Below are positions 31,387-43,454 of a DNA stretch of 64,000 nucleotides, piece by piece. How positions within the stretch are numbered: the first letter of the stretch is position 1; each line of letters starts with the position of its first letter. The stretch is taken from contig MU839831.1 of the NCBI GenBank assembly GCA_030411725.1, positions 1,364,001 to 1,428,000 of the forward strand, in the 5' to 3' direction. A program made the position numbers and the translations under genes. This stretch comes from Echria macrotheca (taxonomy: Eukaryota; Ascomycota; Sordariomycetes; Sordariales; Schizotheciaceae). The notes under the pieces were generated by a model. That model saw only the letters and a program-made list of their open reading frames with translations, made no database searches and was not told where the DNA came from.

Positions 31387-33156
31387 ATGTACCTTCGTGC
31401 TATGGACTTTCGTTTGGAGAGGAGGCTCTTGAAGGAGCTGGTGGGAGGAGTGGTGGACACGGTCTCTGATACTGTCGGCGCCGTCGTCGACACGGTCAGC
31501 ACCGTTACCAACAGCGTTACGAATACCGTCACGGATACCGCCTGCTCGTTGACGCCCAACGCCGCTGGGTGCAAGAGCTCATCCTCGCCATCGCCAACGA
31601 CCCCGGCAGTCCCCGCGGTCACCGTGCCGGCTGTCAGCAACCCGGTGCCGACTCCCGCTCCCGCTCCTGCACCTGCTCCTGCTCCCGATACAGGAAACTC
31701 CGGTAGCGGCAATGGCAATGGGAATGGGAACGGAAATGGCAGTGGGAACAGCAACAGTGGTAATGGCGATACGAGCGGCAATGGCAACGGTAATGGAGGA
31801 ACCAGCGGTAGTGGTGGAAGCGCCAGCGGCAGTGGCAGTGGCAGTGGCAGCGGGTCAGGAACCGGATCAGGGTCGGGAAGTGGAAGTGGTAGCGGAAGCG
31901 GAAGCGGAACAGGAACTGGCGCGGGGGCATCGACACCCAGCCCGACTGGGTCCGAGACCAAGTCAGGAGGTGGAACGCAGACGACATCGGGTTCAGGCAC
32001 GAAGAGCACCAACAGCGACTCAGGGAGCGGTGGAAAGACTCTTGGATCCGAGATTGCTGGAAACTCCCTTCTCGTTGACGACCCCGCGAGCTCAGGCAGT
32101 GGAGGATCGTCGTCGGGTAGTGGGTCCGGTTCGTCGTCTGGGTCTTCCGGCTCCGGCTCGGGTGGGAGTGGTGGACATGGTTCCGGTACAGATTCAGGGT
32201 CGGGTGGCGGTGTGACCTCGGGCAGTGGTAGCTCAGGCGGTTCTGGGTCGGGATCAGGCGGTGGGGTCGGAAGTGGCGGATCCAGCGGCGGAGACGGAGG
32301 TCAAAATGCTGGTGGTCTACCAAGCGGTGCTTCTTCGAGCCCCATCCCCGCGATTGCTGGTAGCGTGGTCGGTATGTTGTCCTTGCCAACCTTTCTGCCG
32401 TATTATACTAACCACAATAGCTATCACGGTTCTCTTGATGATTCTAATGGCCCTGTTGTACAAGTACCGCCGGCATCGTCGCGTCCAGACCATCCTCATC
32501 AAGTTCACGCCCTTCAAGATCTCGCCATATACGGAATCCGAGAAGAAGCGCTCGTCCATGGGTGCCGGCCTCTTGTTCTGGGATGAGCGGGATCCCAATG
32601 AGAACGCCATGACTGAGAAGCGAAAGAGCCAACCCAATTACGGAAGCATCCTCCCCGCCCCGGTCACGCACCCCAACCCCACGGCCGCTCCGCTCTCCCA
32701 GCGTCGCGATGGACCACCAGTTCTTGAACTCGCGCTTGGAAACAGCCGCCCCGAGACCCCGCGGAGCGAATACGTCGTCTCCCCCGTATCCACTCGCGCT
32801 CCCGGCTTCCCCAGATCGCCGTCGCCCACGCTGCCCAGCCCGCGGTCCAGCATCGGCTCCGTCAGTGGTGACAGCATCGCCAGCAGCAACGTCATTTCGC
32901 CTTCGTTGTTCTCATGGCCTATGCCTCCATCGACAGCTGGCAGTATGACCTCACCGCCCAACACTTCGCACGGCCAGGCAGGTGGCGCCAGCAAGTCGGT
33001 CCGCTACCAGCCGGTCCCATCGATGAAGTCGCCGCAGCCAGCACCACCGTCAAATTGGCGGAAGCCGGCCAACTGGGTAAGATGATCCTTGCTTGGGCCG
33101 CCGACCTGACTCGACATCCGCCCGCTGACTCGTCCATCTCCCAGTACTCCAACTGA
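31387..33156 (+). CDS. Ser/Gly-rich single-pass membrane protein
   Basis: Cell-surface-type protein of unknown function. Exon 1 (31387-32371) begins with a Val/Thr-rich helix-like segment (GGVVDTVSDTVGAVVDTVS), then Pro/Ala-Pro repeats and about 200 residues of almost only Ser, Gly, Asn and Thr. Intron 32372-32420 (GTATGT, TACTAAC, TAG) joins to the transmembrane segment (SVVAITVLLMILMALLYKY), which is followed by RRHRR and a Ser/Pro-rich cytoplasmic tail. This layout resembles fungal wall-stress sensors, but no WSC domain is seen. No signal peptide is visible at this start (next ATG 31402), so an upstream exon may be missing. A final intron 33077-33144 (GTAAGA...CTGAC...CAG) would end the protein PANWYSN; unspliced it ends VR at 33085. 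Confidence 0.65.
31640..32340 (+). repeat. GGNAGN-type coding low-complexity tract
   Basis: Hexamer-like variations of GGC-AGT/GGA-AGC encoding Gly-Ser and Gly-Asn dipeptides, long and imperfect, inside the Ser/Gly-rich protein. Expect length polymorphism and assembly risk here. Confidence 0.7.
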
Positions 33157-35180
33157 TGAATTGATACCCCCGACTCTCAACGATTCTTGTCAAAAACTGG
33201 CACCTCGTGATGGAAATATCTAGCGACGTCCGGTCTTATTTCTTTTTCACGGTCAATCTTTTTTGGTCTCCACGTTCTTTTAGTATTGCCTGTCAGCTTT
33301 CAGACACCTTGGACAGTGCATATTCCTGATGCTGGATGAACGATTCTAGGAGGTGCATCTGTATCCTGTTGTGTCATCTCCCCACCCTCAGTTCAGGATA
33401 TCACGCAACCATATGCACGTTGCGTTTCTCGTGTACCACATCAGGGTGTCTTATGGCTGTCACTTCTCTCGCAACAGCAACGACCTTCGCTTATATAAAA
33501 CCTGTCTTTCTTTTTTTTTGGTTCGCAACTTCGTACAAAGGGGTTTAGGGGATGGTCCAGGGTTTCAGGGGTTCCGGATCACGGGCGAAGTAACAAGATG
33601 GGATCCAATCGCTTGGGATAAGAGAGAGAAAGTTTTCGGCTCCCGTTGTGGGGGCCGTTAATTACAATAATTGTAATTATCCTGTCCGGCCATGTGTTCT
33701 TGGTGATTATATGAACAAGTATTTGGAGAGGAAAACGCCGCGACTATCTCCATCGCTTCGTGGCATCGTCAGCCCTGTCGTTCACGTCGAGGAATGTTCT
33801 TGTTTGAGTATTTGGTTCGGTACTAGTGGCATCTGACATAAGACAAGCCAAGTCGATCTTCCAGTCAACCCAGTATTTGGCACCGCGTATATGGATACTT
33901 GCAGATGCCGAGAATGTTGACTGGTCCGAGCCAGATACAAATAAATACCATCAGACCTCCCCCACACTATCCCTGGTACGCTGAAATCAGCACTTTGTCA
34001 AGATCGATATTAATGGGTAGAATGGTCCCTAAACAGTGGACTCACCTATATGAACCCGAAACCAGGTCTCAGCTTAGGTAGATATGTATTCATCGATGCA
34101 AAATGTTTATACCGACCAGGAACTCGACACTCTGTCCCTCAGCATGGCTTCCAGTCCGAACTAATTCGCACTCAGCACCATTCTACCCGTCCACTCCCTC
34201 CATTCTGAATCCAATGGATGTTTGCATCCTTTAGTTGGGCGAAGAAGTCCGTGGGCCAAGAAGGTGTGCAGCAACGAGCACGGCCAAGCCCCCAACAAGG
34301 AACTGGGTGGGCGACGTCAAAGTCTGGATCCAGAGCATGATTATGAAACCCTTGAGTGCCACGATACCCAGCTCGAGAAACTGATGTGTCCAATTTGAGA
34401 AGTGGTGTGGTTCTTGAGACGATGTGTCAGCCATTTCGGTGTCGAAAATATGATCTGATGATACTTGTCTGCTGATTGAGAACTTGAAATCGGGTTTCGA
34501 ACTCGAGACATGATAAATCCACTTGGTAATGTCCTCTGGCGCTTCTGTCGATCCCAAGACCAGGTATTGTGCTCCTTGGTATTGTTCCACCGCCTTTGTC
34601 TCAATCTCACCTTCCTTTTGTGGCATTGAAACACGTCTTGTGTTGGACAAGACTCAATTGCAGACGAGAAGTCGCGACTATTAACCTTGCCAACCAATTG
34701 AATTCCGTCGATGAAGACATGGTACTCTCTCTATGCTCGCCGACTTCACCATTTACACATATGCACAAGACCCCAAAAGAAAAAAACACGTGAAATTTGA
34801 CGTCGACGGCGTCCTCAGCGATGCATATCCACCCCCCGACCGGCGAGAGCTGATAATCCCGCTGGGCATGCAGACGCAGCCAGACAAATCAAGTCAAGCC
34901 GGCCAATTTTCGCTGCACGTCGCCCATACGTGGCATGGGTCACGCACAAATGGGAATGGCGCAACGCTGCCGTGGTGCAGAAAAGGTCGAGATCGGGCCC
35001 CGCCACTGTGGAACGTGGGATTATCAGCGATGATTTGCAGAAATTCGCAGAAAAGGTGCGCTACCTGCGTGACCTGCTAGCGTCTGGTTGGGGGGGTTGG
35101 TTTGGTGGCGCCTTCGACTGTTCAACCTCCAACGCACTGGATGATAAGAAATTGTCGAAAAAACCGAGGAGACAGCGGAG
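33157..35180. other. Intergenic, with one doubtful minus-strand ORF
   Basis: No strong gene. A 139-codon minus-strand frame at 34231-34650 is listed separately. The rest has only short ORFs; 33660-34200 is AT-rich. Confidence 0.45.
34231..34626 (-). CDS. Doubtful small ORF with C-terminal membrane segment
   Basis: From the first ATG at 34626 the frame gives about 131 residues: a hydrophilic N-terminus (MPQKEGEIETKAVEQYQGAQ), a region of mixed charge, and a C-terminal hydrophobic stretch (QFLVGGLAVLVAAHLL) two residues before GPRTSSPN. The layout is that of a tail-anchored protein. No family is recognised, there is no clear upstream exon, and the coding bias is weak. It could be a chance ORF. 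Confidence 0.25.
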   Translation of the reverse strand: MPQKEGEIETKAVEQYQGAQYLVLGSTEAPEDITKWIYHVSSSKPDFKFSISRQVSSDHIFDTEMADTSSQEPHHFSNWTHQFLELGIVALKGFIIMLWIQTLTSPTQFLVGGLAVLVAAHLLGPRTSSPN

Positions 35181-38100
35181 ATGCCTCCCGGCGTTCGCAT
35201 CGCGTCGCTCGTCAATCCGGCGCCGACGCAGCAGATGCAGGCGTACGATGTCGAGGACCAGTATGTCGATCCAGCACCGGCGACCGATGTCTGGGCCGTC
35301 TACCTGGCTGCCCGCTTTGCGCGGCGCGAGGAGCTCTACGACAGCTTCAGCGCGCCCGAGAAGGAACTGGTCCGCAAGGAGCTGCGCCGCATCCGCTTCC
35401 TGCGCGACTACTTCTCGTCGCATCGCCTGACGCCCAAGGACGAGGCCCTCGTGGCTTCGCTGGAGCGCGCCCACAGCCGATGGCGCGACCAGGCATCCAA
35501 GCAGTGCGCCGACGAGCTGATGCGCTGCGACTCGGACCTCGCGCGCGCCAACCCTCGCCGGAGACCGCTCCTCGGCCGGAACCGCGCCATCCTCAGCCAG
35601 GTCCGTCTCTGGAAGTCCCAGGTCTACTCCGACTTCCAGCAGCAGATGTCGCCCGTCAGCTACATCAGCGGTCTCGAGGCGGCTGACGACAGCGTCGACG
35701 ACAACCCCCGCGACCACAACTACGGCTACAACGGATGGGTTATCGTCTTTGAGAAGGGCCTGGGAGGTGTCACGCTCAACCATCCGCTCTGCCATGGCCA
35801 CTTCCCGCACCAGAAGATCCCGATGCAGAAACTGCTTTATGCCACAAAGGAAACACCCCTGCGGCGGACCAAGGACAAGAAGCAGCTTCGGTACTTTCAC
35901 CTCCAGGCCAACAACATGAAGTGGGTCGAGGACGCCGTCTCGAGGTACTACGGCGAGGAAGGGTCCGAATTCGAGGGCCATCGGAAGTCGTATCAGCGTC
36001 GACTGTACCAGCACAGCACGTCCAAGGGCGAGTCCAACACCGAGAAGTTGTTGAAGCGCGAACTGTGGCACGGGCAGGAGCGCGGTGGTGTCGATACCCA
36101 TATGCCGCCACATTCGCGCCAGATCCGTCCCCGATGTGCCCTCGTCCCGTCTCCGCCATGGAGCGACCCCAATTCCAACCCAACCGCCCGCCGGACGAGC
36201 AACGCCGCTGAGGTGTATGCTCGCCCCGCCACAAGCTCTCAGGATGTTGTGTTGTTCATGCCGTATCTGCACTGGGAGATCGAGAAACGGCTCGTCCGCA
36301 TGACCAACGTCATGCGTAGGACCCGTCAGCTAAGGGAGCAGGAGTACGAGTTGGAACGGTCGGCCAAGCGAAGAGGCACCTGGGGGAGTGTGGTGGAACG
36401 GGCTGCTATGGCAGCTCGACGGGAGGCGCTGAATAGCACCAACTCGGAGCAGCCGGGCAGTGGGGACAGCTCACCGTCCTGGAGGCCACACTCGCCGCTG
36501 GGGACGTATCTCTGGCTCGCCTCGAAGCTGTATCAGGTTATTGACGAAGCGGCCGACTGGCGGTTGATAGAAGAGCATCTCTACACCCAGTCGCCTCTGC
36601 ATGTGCGGCGGACCCTGGAGCAGTACTCCTGTTGGACATCGGAAGATACGCTGCAACGGGATCGGCAGCAAGTCGTATATCGAGGTACCCGCATGCGGAA
36701 CGACCCGGAGGCGATACCCAGGGTTGTCATGGTGGACCAGCTATGGCTGTGGATATTGGACGAGAGTTCGTTGCTCTTTTTTTGTGTTTCGACACATGGA
36801 CACTAAATAACACATCCCAGACACAATCATCTCGGCCTTTCCACGCAGATGGGGGCGAAACAAACCTGATCCGTCGGCTGTCCACCGGGCTATTCGAGAC
36901 CATCTAGCCACCGTGGACAAGAGCCAGATCACATCCATCTACGACCTGGCCCTGATCATTATCGACGAGTGTTCCAAGGTGTTTTTCGACCGGACCAAGC
37001 CGGACCTGCGGCCCGAGGTTGTCGACATTTTCAGTTCGGCCATCTCCAACATCGTAATTTTATCTGTCCCCGTTTTTTTCAAGTCATAAAAACGCTAACG
37101 AAGAAAAAAAATGCAGTCAGAAAAGAAAATGGAAGCTTACTCCCGCTTCGGCCGCGACGTCAAGCGCATGAACGCCGAAGACCCCCTCCAGACGGCCGAG
37201 GAGCTCCTCCGCAAGTCGCTCAACATCAAGTTCGAGTGGTCGGTCCTGATGGAGGCCCAGAACGTCATCGACCAGCTCCAGATCATGCAGGAGATCTTCA
37301 CCCAGCAAATTACTGTTATGGGCGACTTTGAAAAGGCGCTGCGGGCCATGAGCACGGAGGCGGGCAGGGACCAGGAGGGTCTCAAGTCGGCGCTGGACCG
37401 GGCCGCCGCGCTCATTGTCGAGATGAACCTGCGCAGGACCGAGCTGATGAATCTAGAGAAGCGCCAGGCCGACACGAGGAGTCAGGTGAGCTCAAGCATT
37501 TTGCTGGGAGTCAGATGGGGGCGCGGGCGCGGGCGGCTCGGGCGTGGCTGATGACGTGGTATGTCTCTCTAGATTCGCGAGCTGCTCGACATGAAGCAGC
37601 AACAATCGGGCATTATCGAAGCCAAGGCCGCCATCCGACGCGCCGACGAGACTGTCCTGCAGGGGAGGTCGATTGTCGTCTTCACCGTCGTAACCATCTT
37701 CTTCGTAAGTCTAAGCCACACACACGAAAAAAATCGGGTGTGTGTCGGTGTCGGTGGTGACAAAAGCTGACCGATCCATTCATCCCCCATAACTAGCTCC
37801 CCCTGTCCTTCTTCGCCACCTTCTTCGGCATGAATGCGAGGGAGCTAAACGACGGAAGCATGCCGCTCGGCACGCAGCTCATCTACATGTGTAAGTCTCT
37901 CCTTAACCCCCCGCGCGCCCTCAGCCCCTTTCGTTAGGCCGGGGTAAGGTGTTATCGGCGAAGTGGCTTAGCTTAGCTCACCGTATCAGTCACGATTTCG
38001 AGCGCCATCATCATCATTGCCTTGTCGCTGGCGTTCAGCAGCTGGGCGAGGACGGTGCTGTTCGGGACTTTTCATTTGTCGTCTGCGTATCTCGCGCACC

Positions 38101-38336
38101 AGATGCGGCGCGGGAAACCAAGGCAGACGCGGCTCAACGGGACCTCGGCGCATGCGATTAGGGAGTTTATGATTGCCAAGCAGCACGAATGGGAGACACG
38201 GGACAATGTTGCTGCGCGGACTACCGGTTCGAGGTTGCCGCTGCATAGCGGTGAGGATGAGGAGGCGGAAAGGAAAGGGAGGTTCTTCACTGAGATCGCC
38301 ATGGCGAGGATCTTGAGACGCTCGCGGTCTGATTAG
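35181..38336 (+). CDS. CorA-like divalent-cation transporter, fungal long form
   Basis: Membrane channel family for Mg2+ and related cations. Exons 35181-36765, 36821-37053, 37117-37485, 37573-37704, 37797-37890 and 37990-38336 give 919 residues. The CorA signature GMN is at 784-786 (FFATFFGMNAREL), right after the first membrane helix; the second is TISSAIIIIALSLAFSSW. Before it lies a long coiled-coil-like helix (LRRTELMNLEKRQADTRSQ, MKQQQSGIIEAKAAIRRADE), as in CorA funnels. The 700-residue N-terminal part includes the block around VDQLWLWILDENTIISAFPRRWG typical of fungal members. The intron at 36766-36820 restores exactly this block. A GTAAG donor appears in two of five introns. The plasma membrane is the likely site; substrate is inferred. 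Confidence 0.88.
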
Positions 38337-38462
38337 ACACAGATATCAAAAATTAAAATAGATTACAAGAATAGCTAATAGTTGGGTATCGTAATTCTAG
38401 ATACGTTGAAAAAGTCTAACGTCATACTTTGTCCCAAAACGTAGAATTAGGGAGATCATCTC
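38337..38462. terminator. Short shared 3' region of convergent genes
   Basis: 126 bases separate the stop codons of the CorA-like and HAL2-type genes. The stretch is AT-rich and contains ATTAAAA-like sequence (38351-38360) usable for polyadenylation in the plus direction. Confidence 0.4.
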
Positions 38463-39590
38463 TCAAGCCTCCACCGGACTCCGATCTCCCGCCTTGTCGA
38501 GCATATCGGTGACCAACTCTAGAATCTTGCCGTGGATGCTCTCATCGGCGGCAATCAGCCCATACGTGCCCGCCAAGTCCCGACCGGTTCCAAAATCAAC
38601 CGGCCGCCCGCGGAGGTCGGTGATCTTGCCCGCCCCGGACTCGGTATAGATCAGCTGCGCGCCGGCATGGTCCCACAGACACCACGGCGGCCGCCTAGAC
38701 GCCGGGAAGCGGACCTGCACGTGTCGTCGCGACCCCAGAATCAGCGCGGCATAGCGCATGTGGCTCGAGTAGATCTCGGTGCCGGGATAGGGCGCGCCGG
38801 CGAGGTCGGCGAGCTCGCGCACCTTGTCGGAGAGCGTCGCCGCGCTGAGGGACGAGTCGATGAAGTGCAGGTTTTCGAGGCTGACGGTCTCGGACTTCGG
38901 GGACGACACGCGCCGGTCGATGCGCGTGGGGAGGGCGATATCGTCGCCGGCGAGGATGGGCCGCATCAGCGCGCCGTGGCCCCGCACCGCTGAGAGCATT
39001 ATGCCCAGACCGTGCTCGTCGACGCTGGTTTCTCGCACGATGGGATCGCTTGGGGAGAGCAAAAGGTTCGGGCAGCCGAGGACGCCCAGCACCTCGCGGC
39101 CATCTTCGACGAGCGCGAGCGCGACGGCGTACTGCTGGTTCTTGATGAAGCTGGCGGTGCCGTCGATGGGGTCGAGCGCCCAGAAGCGACCGGTCCGGCC
39201 GCCGCGCCCGCGCCCGCCGAGGTCGATGGTGTCGCACATCTCGGCGATGGACTTGGGGCGGGCGAGGATGGCCTCGCCGGCGGCGTCGGCGAGTGTCGTG
39301 GACGAGACCAGGTCCCAGACCTGCTGGGCCAGGACTGGGTCATCGCGCAGGGCTTGGGCGTCTTCCTCGCCGACGAAGGTGTCGTTGGGGAAGGCGGCGT
39401 GGAGGGGGCTGATAAGGAGGGCCTGGACGGCGAAGTCGGCGACGGTTACGGGGGACGCATCGCTCTTGGATATTTGGCTGTTTCGTCGCCGGTTGAGGGC
39501 TGACGAGAGAACGCGGCGGGTGAGGATGGCGACGCGCTGGACGGCCAGCTCGGCGATGAACCGCTCGACTATGTAGGGTTTAATTGTCAT
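38463..39590 (-). CDS. 3'(2'),5'-bisphosphate nucleotidase, HAL2/MET22 type
   Basis: Removes the 3'-phosphate from PAP, a by-product of sulfate assimilation; Mg2+-dependent and lithium/sodium-sensitive in the known enzymes. 375 residues, single exon, ATG 39590. Family motifs: KSDASPVTVADFAVQ (42-56), VGEED (73-77), WALDPIDGT (137-145, with the metal-binding Asp pair) and WDHAGAQLIYTESGAGKITDLRG near residue 303. Length and motif spacing match the HAL2 branch better than inositol monophosphatase (longer insert around LGGRGRGGRTG). Several plus-strand ORFs over this gene are shadows of its GC-rich codons. Confidence 0.9.
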   Translation of the reverse strand: MTIKPYIVERFIAELAVQRVAILTRRVLSSALNRRRNSQISKSDASPVTVADFAVQALLISPLHAAFPNDTFVGEEDAQALRDDPVLAQQVWDLVSSTTLADAAGEAILARPKSIAEMCDTIDLGGRGRGGRTGRFWALDPIDGTASFIKNQQYAVALALVEDGREVLGVLGCPNLLLSPSDPIVRETSVDEHGLGIMLSAVRGHGALMRPILAGDDIALPTRIDRRVSSPKSETVSLENLHFIDSSLSAATLSDKVRELADLAGAPYPGTEIYSSHMRYAALILGSRRHVQVRFPASRRPPWCLWDHAGAQLIYTESGAGKITDLRGRPVDFGTGRDLAGTYGLIAADESIHGKILELVTDMLDKAGDRSPVEA

Positions 39591-41302
39591 GTTGTTGATT
39601 TTTGTGATTTCGCTCTCCGCCTTGTGATTAGGAGGTCAGGGTGGGGTGCGTGTCGTCCTCCGAGTGCGGTGGTCGAGGTGAGGGAGGCGGTGTGTGCCAC
39701 GGGGAAAAGAGTGGGTCGATGATGCTTGGCACTGGCGGTGATGGTGGTTCCCTTTCCCATTCCATTGCGCGGGGTCGACATGAAGAATAAGTATCATTTG
39801 GGAGGCAATTAAAAAGCTGGAGGTCGCCGACATCAAATAACGAATGTGCGAAACAAGATGGATGGGATGAGTTTGTTTCTCGGGGTTCGCCCCTGGCAGT
39901 CTGTGCCGGTAACGCCACTCGTTTGGGGCTTGCGCTGATCATTTTCACGATGAAATGGCAGAAATCTCAGCAGACATCGGCCTGCCGGTCGGGTCGTCAT
40001 TGGGCAGTGTCGGTGGCTATGCTTCGGGGCGCGGGCAAGCCCACACGGTTCTGATCCTGCCCCTCGTTTCCGCCCGCTCTGGCCCTCGTGCCCGCTGCCC
40101 GCCAGCTGTTGCTGCCCCGGCGAGTGCCGCTGCCGCTTGCTTTCCCGGAGGCCGCCCCTCCTCTCCACTGCCGGGACCGCCAAAGAATTTCCCGGTTTTT
40201 CAATGAGGCGGGGAGGCCTGCCCGCCCACTATTTTCCTGCACGCCAGAATCAAGCACAGCTGTGCAAAATGCAAAACATCGCATCCACATCACATCCCCC
40301 TCGCTGACCTACCTTTGGTCCCTTGCATCGAGAGCGCCGCCGGTGCCATATATCACCGGGGCGGAGCGCATCACACTTTTGCGTCTTTTGCAGTTGTCGG
40401 GGACCCCAGTGTCAGGTCGGCATGGTCGGGTGCTCGGCGAGTGAGCCTTGCTGACTGGCGCGCTCGCATCAGGTGAGCCAGCACAGTCGCACGCTGACCT
40501 TGAGAGGAATCATTCCTCATCCGGCTTGGGCTTAACGTCCCGACGGACTACCGGACCTTGCTGATACCGATAGCGGAATGATGCCGCCTGTGGTGCTATT
40601 TCCCATCTTTTTGCGTTCCGTAGCTTGGCCTTGGGACAACAAACGGGTCTTGCCGACGGAGCCGAAGCTGAGAAGTCGCGCAGCGCCTCTGATGAGGCAA
40701 CTTTTGTGCAACCACAGCCCGACAAACGCCCGCCACTCGACTCAGCTCTACGTGTTGGTCAATCGATTATATTGCTGACGAGGGTATGGAAAGCGATATA
40801 TCGTAGCGTGGATACGGCCGTCAAACTTCATAGGTACGCATCACGACTCGGTCATTACCGAGAAACACCATCATCTGGCCTTTTCTCGGCTGCCCAGTCG
40901 ACAATCTGGGACTGACGCCGCGCATCGCCCTCATCCACTTGCACCTCGGTTGCCCGCCAGATGTTCGGTTGCCCGCCAGATGTAGCCCGCGTTCAGCCCA
41001 GCCTCGTCCGCAAGGATCTCATCGTCACTCTGGTCTCGGCTTGCCGTAATCCTCATCCTGATGGCCGTCGCCTTTGTCCGTGTCGTTTCCATCCATACGC
41101 CAGTACCTTATACCTCTCGGCTTGACTGTCGTTCCGTATGTCGAGACCAATCCTAGCCTCTGGAGGACGGATTGGGAAACTTGATGCAGATAGGGGATGC
41201 ATACCGTGATGAAGGCAACTCAGTCCGTATAGTCAATCTAACGAGATGACCCATAATAGCTTATCTAGCGTGCTTGGTGCCTTTCCCTCGTCGATGAGAC
41301 TC
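39591..41302. other. Intergenic, HAL2-type promoter and beyond
   Basis: Both flanking genes are read leftward. ORFs of up to 118 codons show no recognisable sequence. Nothing supported. Confidence 0.5.
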
Positions 41303-43454
41303 TCAACATGACTTCTTCGCAGCCATAACCAACTCCGCCGCCTTTGCCAACCTATCGTACGCGTCATCCGGCATGTTCCCCATCGCACAGACCTCTTCGA
41401 GAATCTGTTCCACGTCGTCCAAGTTGGAACGAACGGCAGCGTTGGCCTCCCGCAGTCTACGATTCTCTGCCCTCATCGTTTCGAAACGTTGCATGTGGCG
41501 CTGGTGGTTGCGTTCCGCCTGTGTCGGGTTTGGGTTTGGGTTTGGGTTTGGGTTTGGGCTTGAACTGCCTCCTGATGAGTCGGATCCGAACCACACGGCC
41601 GGAGTCGGCGGGCATGGGACGGCCATAGTATGGGAGCTCTCGAGGAGGCTCAGTTCCCGCTCGAGCTGGTTTGGCGCCGTCCTGGAATCCGGGGGCTCAG
41701 CCATGGGCGGCGTGGGGCCGAGATCTATCATGAGTGGGTCAAACAGTGTGAGGAGGGGGTCCGGCGCTGGTTCGGACGGCTCCGTCGTAGCGGCGGCGGG
41801 GGAAAATGACGCTGGGCTAGGGAGTGTGAGTTGGTAGACCGGAAGTGAGATCGGTTGTGTTGTTACGGGGAGTCTTGTAGGTGGTGCGCTGAGAGCATCT
41901 GGTGCGACCTCTTGAGTGGTATTCGCGTCGCTGAGGATGACATGTTTATCAGCGTTGATCGCCAATACGGCGATAGGCTGAATCGCGCCGAGGGGGTATT
42001 TTCTCACATGTTAGAACTGATCCAGCTGTTGCTGCTGTTGGTCGTCCAGCTCCCTGCTTGGATAGACTGCAGTACATCACTTGCGATCGTGATGGGGGCG
42101 TGCATCCACTGAACAACAGGCTTCATGCCAACACGGTAGTCTATGGCAACTATAAGTACTATCCCCAAAACAGGTTATCAGCGAGGTATGCGTGCTCAAC
42201 TTACAAGGGGAGTATGATGTCTGGAGCACAGAGTCGCTAACCCCTTCAACGCCGCGAATGAGTAACCGAAACATGGCCCACCAGATCGTTTCAGTCGTCG
42301 CCTTCCGGGAAGTATTCTCCACTTGCTCCTCGTGCTCCTTGTTCATGAAATAATCATCGACCGGTCTATGCTTCTGGATGCATTTCTTATCCGCCGGGTG
42401 TGATGTCGCTTTATGCCGTGTGTCACAGGACGCCCAGCAGCGCTGGCATCGGAATGACACCATATGCTTCCTGGCCATATGTTGTCTGTGTAGTGCCCAT
42501 ATCAAGTCAGTTCATCTTTCCAGCTCCTTGTGGCGCATCCAAAATGTCTTACTTGAGGCGCGCGATATCTGCGCACCCCCCTGCTTGTTGTAGACATCTC
42601 CTCCATGGCTCATATGCTTGGTAGGGGCACGCGAGTCGCAAGGTGGGCAGGGGTGGATCTGGGGCTCCAAGGGCATTGGATAGTCGTCTTTTTTTCCTTC
42701 GCCTCCCTCTTTCCTCATCCTCATCGTTGTTGCCCGCGTTCTGTTCCAGGTGCGGGAGAGCGCCGGGGGGGTCGGCGGACGATGAGCTGCTTGTCGATGA
42801 ACCAGACAAGCCTTGTTGTCCCGTGTTTCCTGTGGCTTGTTCTGCTGCGTGAGAGGAGGGTTCTCCCTTTCCTGCCCCCTCGTCGACGGCAGAGGCTGGA
42901 TCGTTATCCATGTACTCGCCTACTCCACCGACCGCGTCTGGGGATAGCGTCGCCGTGATACCGTCGTCTTCTATGATGCTGCCCGACGGGGTGGACTTTG
43001 CTGAAAAAGACAGCACCTCGACCCGGAGAGTGAGAGTCCCGACACGCTTGATCATCTCGAGTTCGTCAAGCGAGATTTCTGCTTCGTCCTCAGTTGTAAG
43101 CTCGGGCTGTTGTACCGCCATTGTGTTCCAGAGTCGGCGGATCAGTTTACTCTCATCAGATTCACTAGCCGGAATACCGTCGAGGTTACTATTCCGAAGG
43201 TTTCTCGAAGTGAGTGGGGTGTGGTGGTATTTATGGCCTCCCGGAACAGGCTGGGAACAGGTATCGTCCCCGTATGGTCCTTTGCTGAGCTTTGCTTCCT
43301 CAACCGAGTGTTCAGGAAAGGCTGGCCAGATTGCCGGAGATGGATCTTCGGCGGACTGGTACCTTCGGGGGCCGTAATATAATTCGAAATCGAAGTCAGC
43401 CGGATCAGGTGATGAGGCGATGAGGAGGGTACCTGCGGAGCGATCATCACCCAT
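41303..43454 (-). CDS. Degenerate C2H2-type zinc-finger protein, four exons
   Basis: Member of a fungal family with an extended C2H2 core, function unknown. Exons 42553-43454, 42205-42485, 42008-42140 and 41303-41930; introns 67, 64 and 77 bases; 647 residues. The core RLACPYQAYEPWRRC...GGCADIARLKQH (from 273) crosses the first intron and is followed by RKHMVSFRCQRCWASC and TIWWAMFRLL, then YSPYYR across the second intron, matching the family's order. The N-terminal half is acidic and Ser-rich with a nuclear-type RGRRRKKRR. The C-terminal part has an Asn-Pro repeat and a heptad-like helix (RRLREANAAVRSNLDDVEQI). Start is uncertain: 43454 is the first ATG in frame, but the frame stays open to 43538, so an upstream exon is possible. 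Confidence 0.7.
41526..41560 (+). repeat. GGGTTT hexamer repeat inside a coding exon
   Basis: Five perfect units and a variant one. On the coding (minus) strand they encode alternating Asn-Pro in the C2H2-type protein. Confidence 0.8.

Noticed and set aside
31350..32389. Minus-strand ORFs over the Ser/Gly-rich gene (Pro/Leu and His/Arg repeats)
   Set aside because: Complement of the GGN-AGN repeat tract; no start, intron or domain support.
35061..36272. 403-codon minus-strand ORF opposite the CorA-like gene
   Set aside because: Val/Leu/Arg-rich antisense shadow; the plus strand has conserved motifs and consistent introns.
41526..41560. Possible interstitial telomere (GGGTTT repeats)
   Set aside because: Fungal telomeres are usually TTAGGG; this run lies in a coding exon and encodes Asn-Pro.
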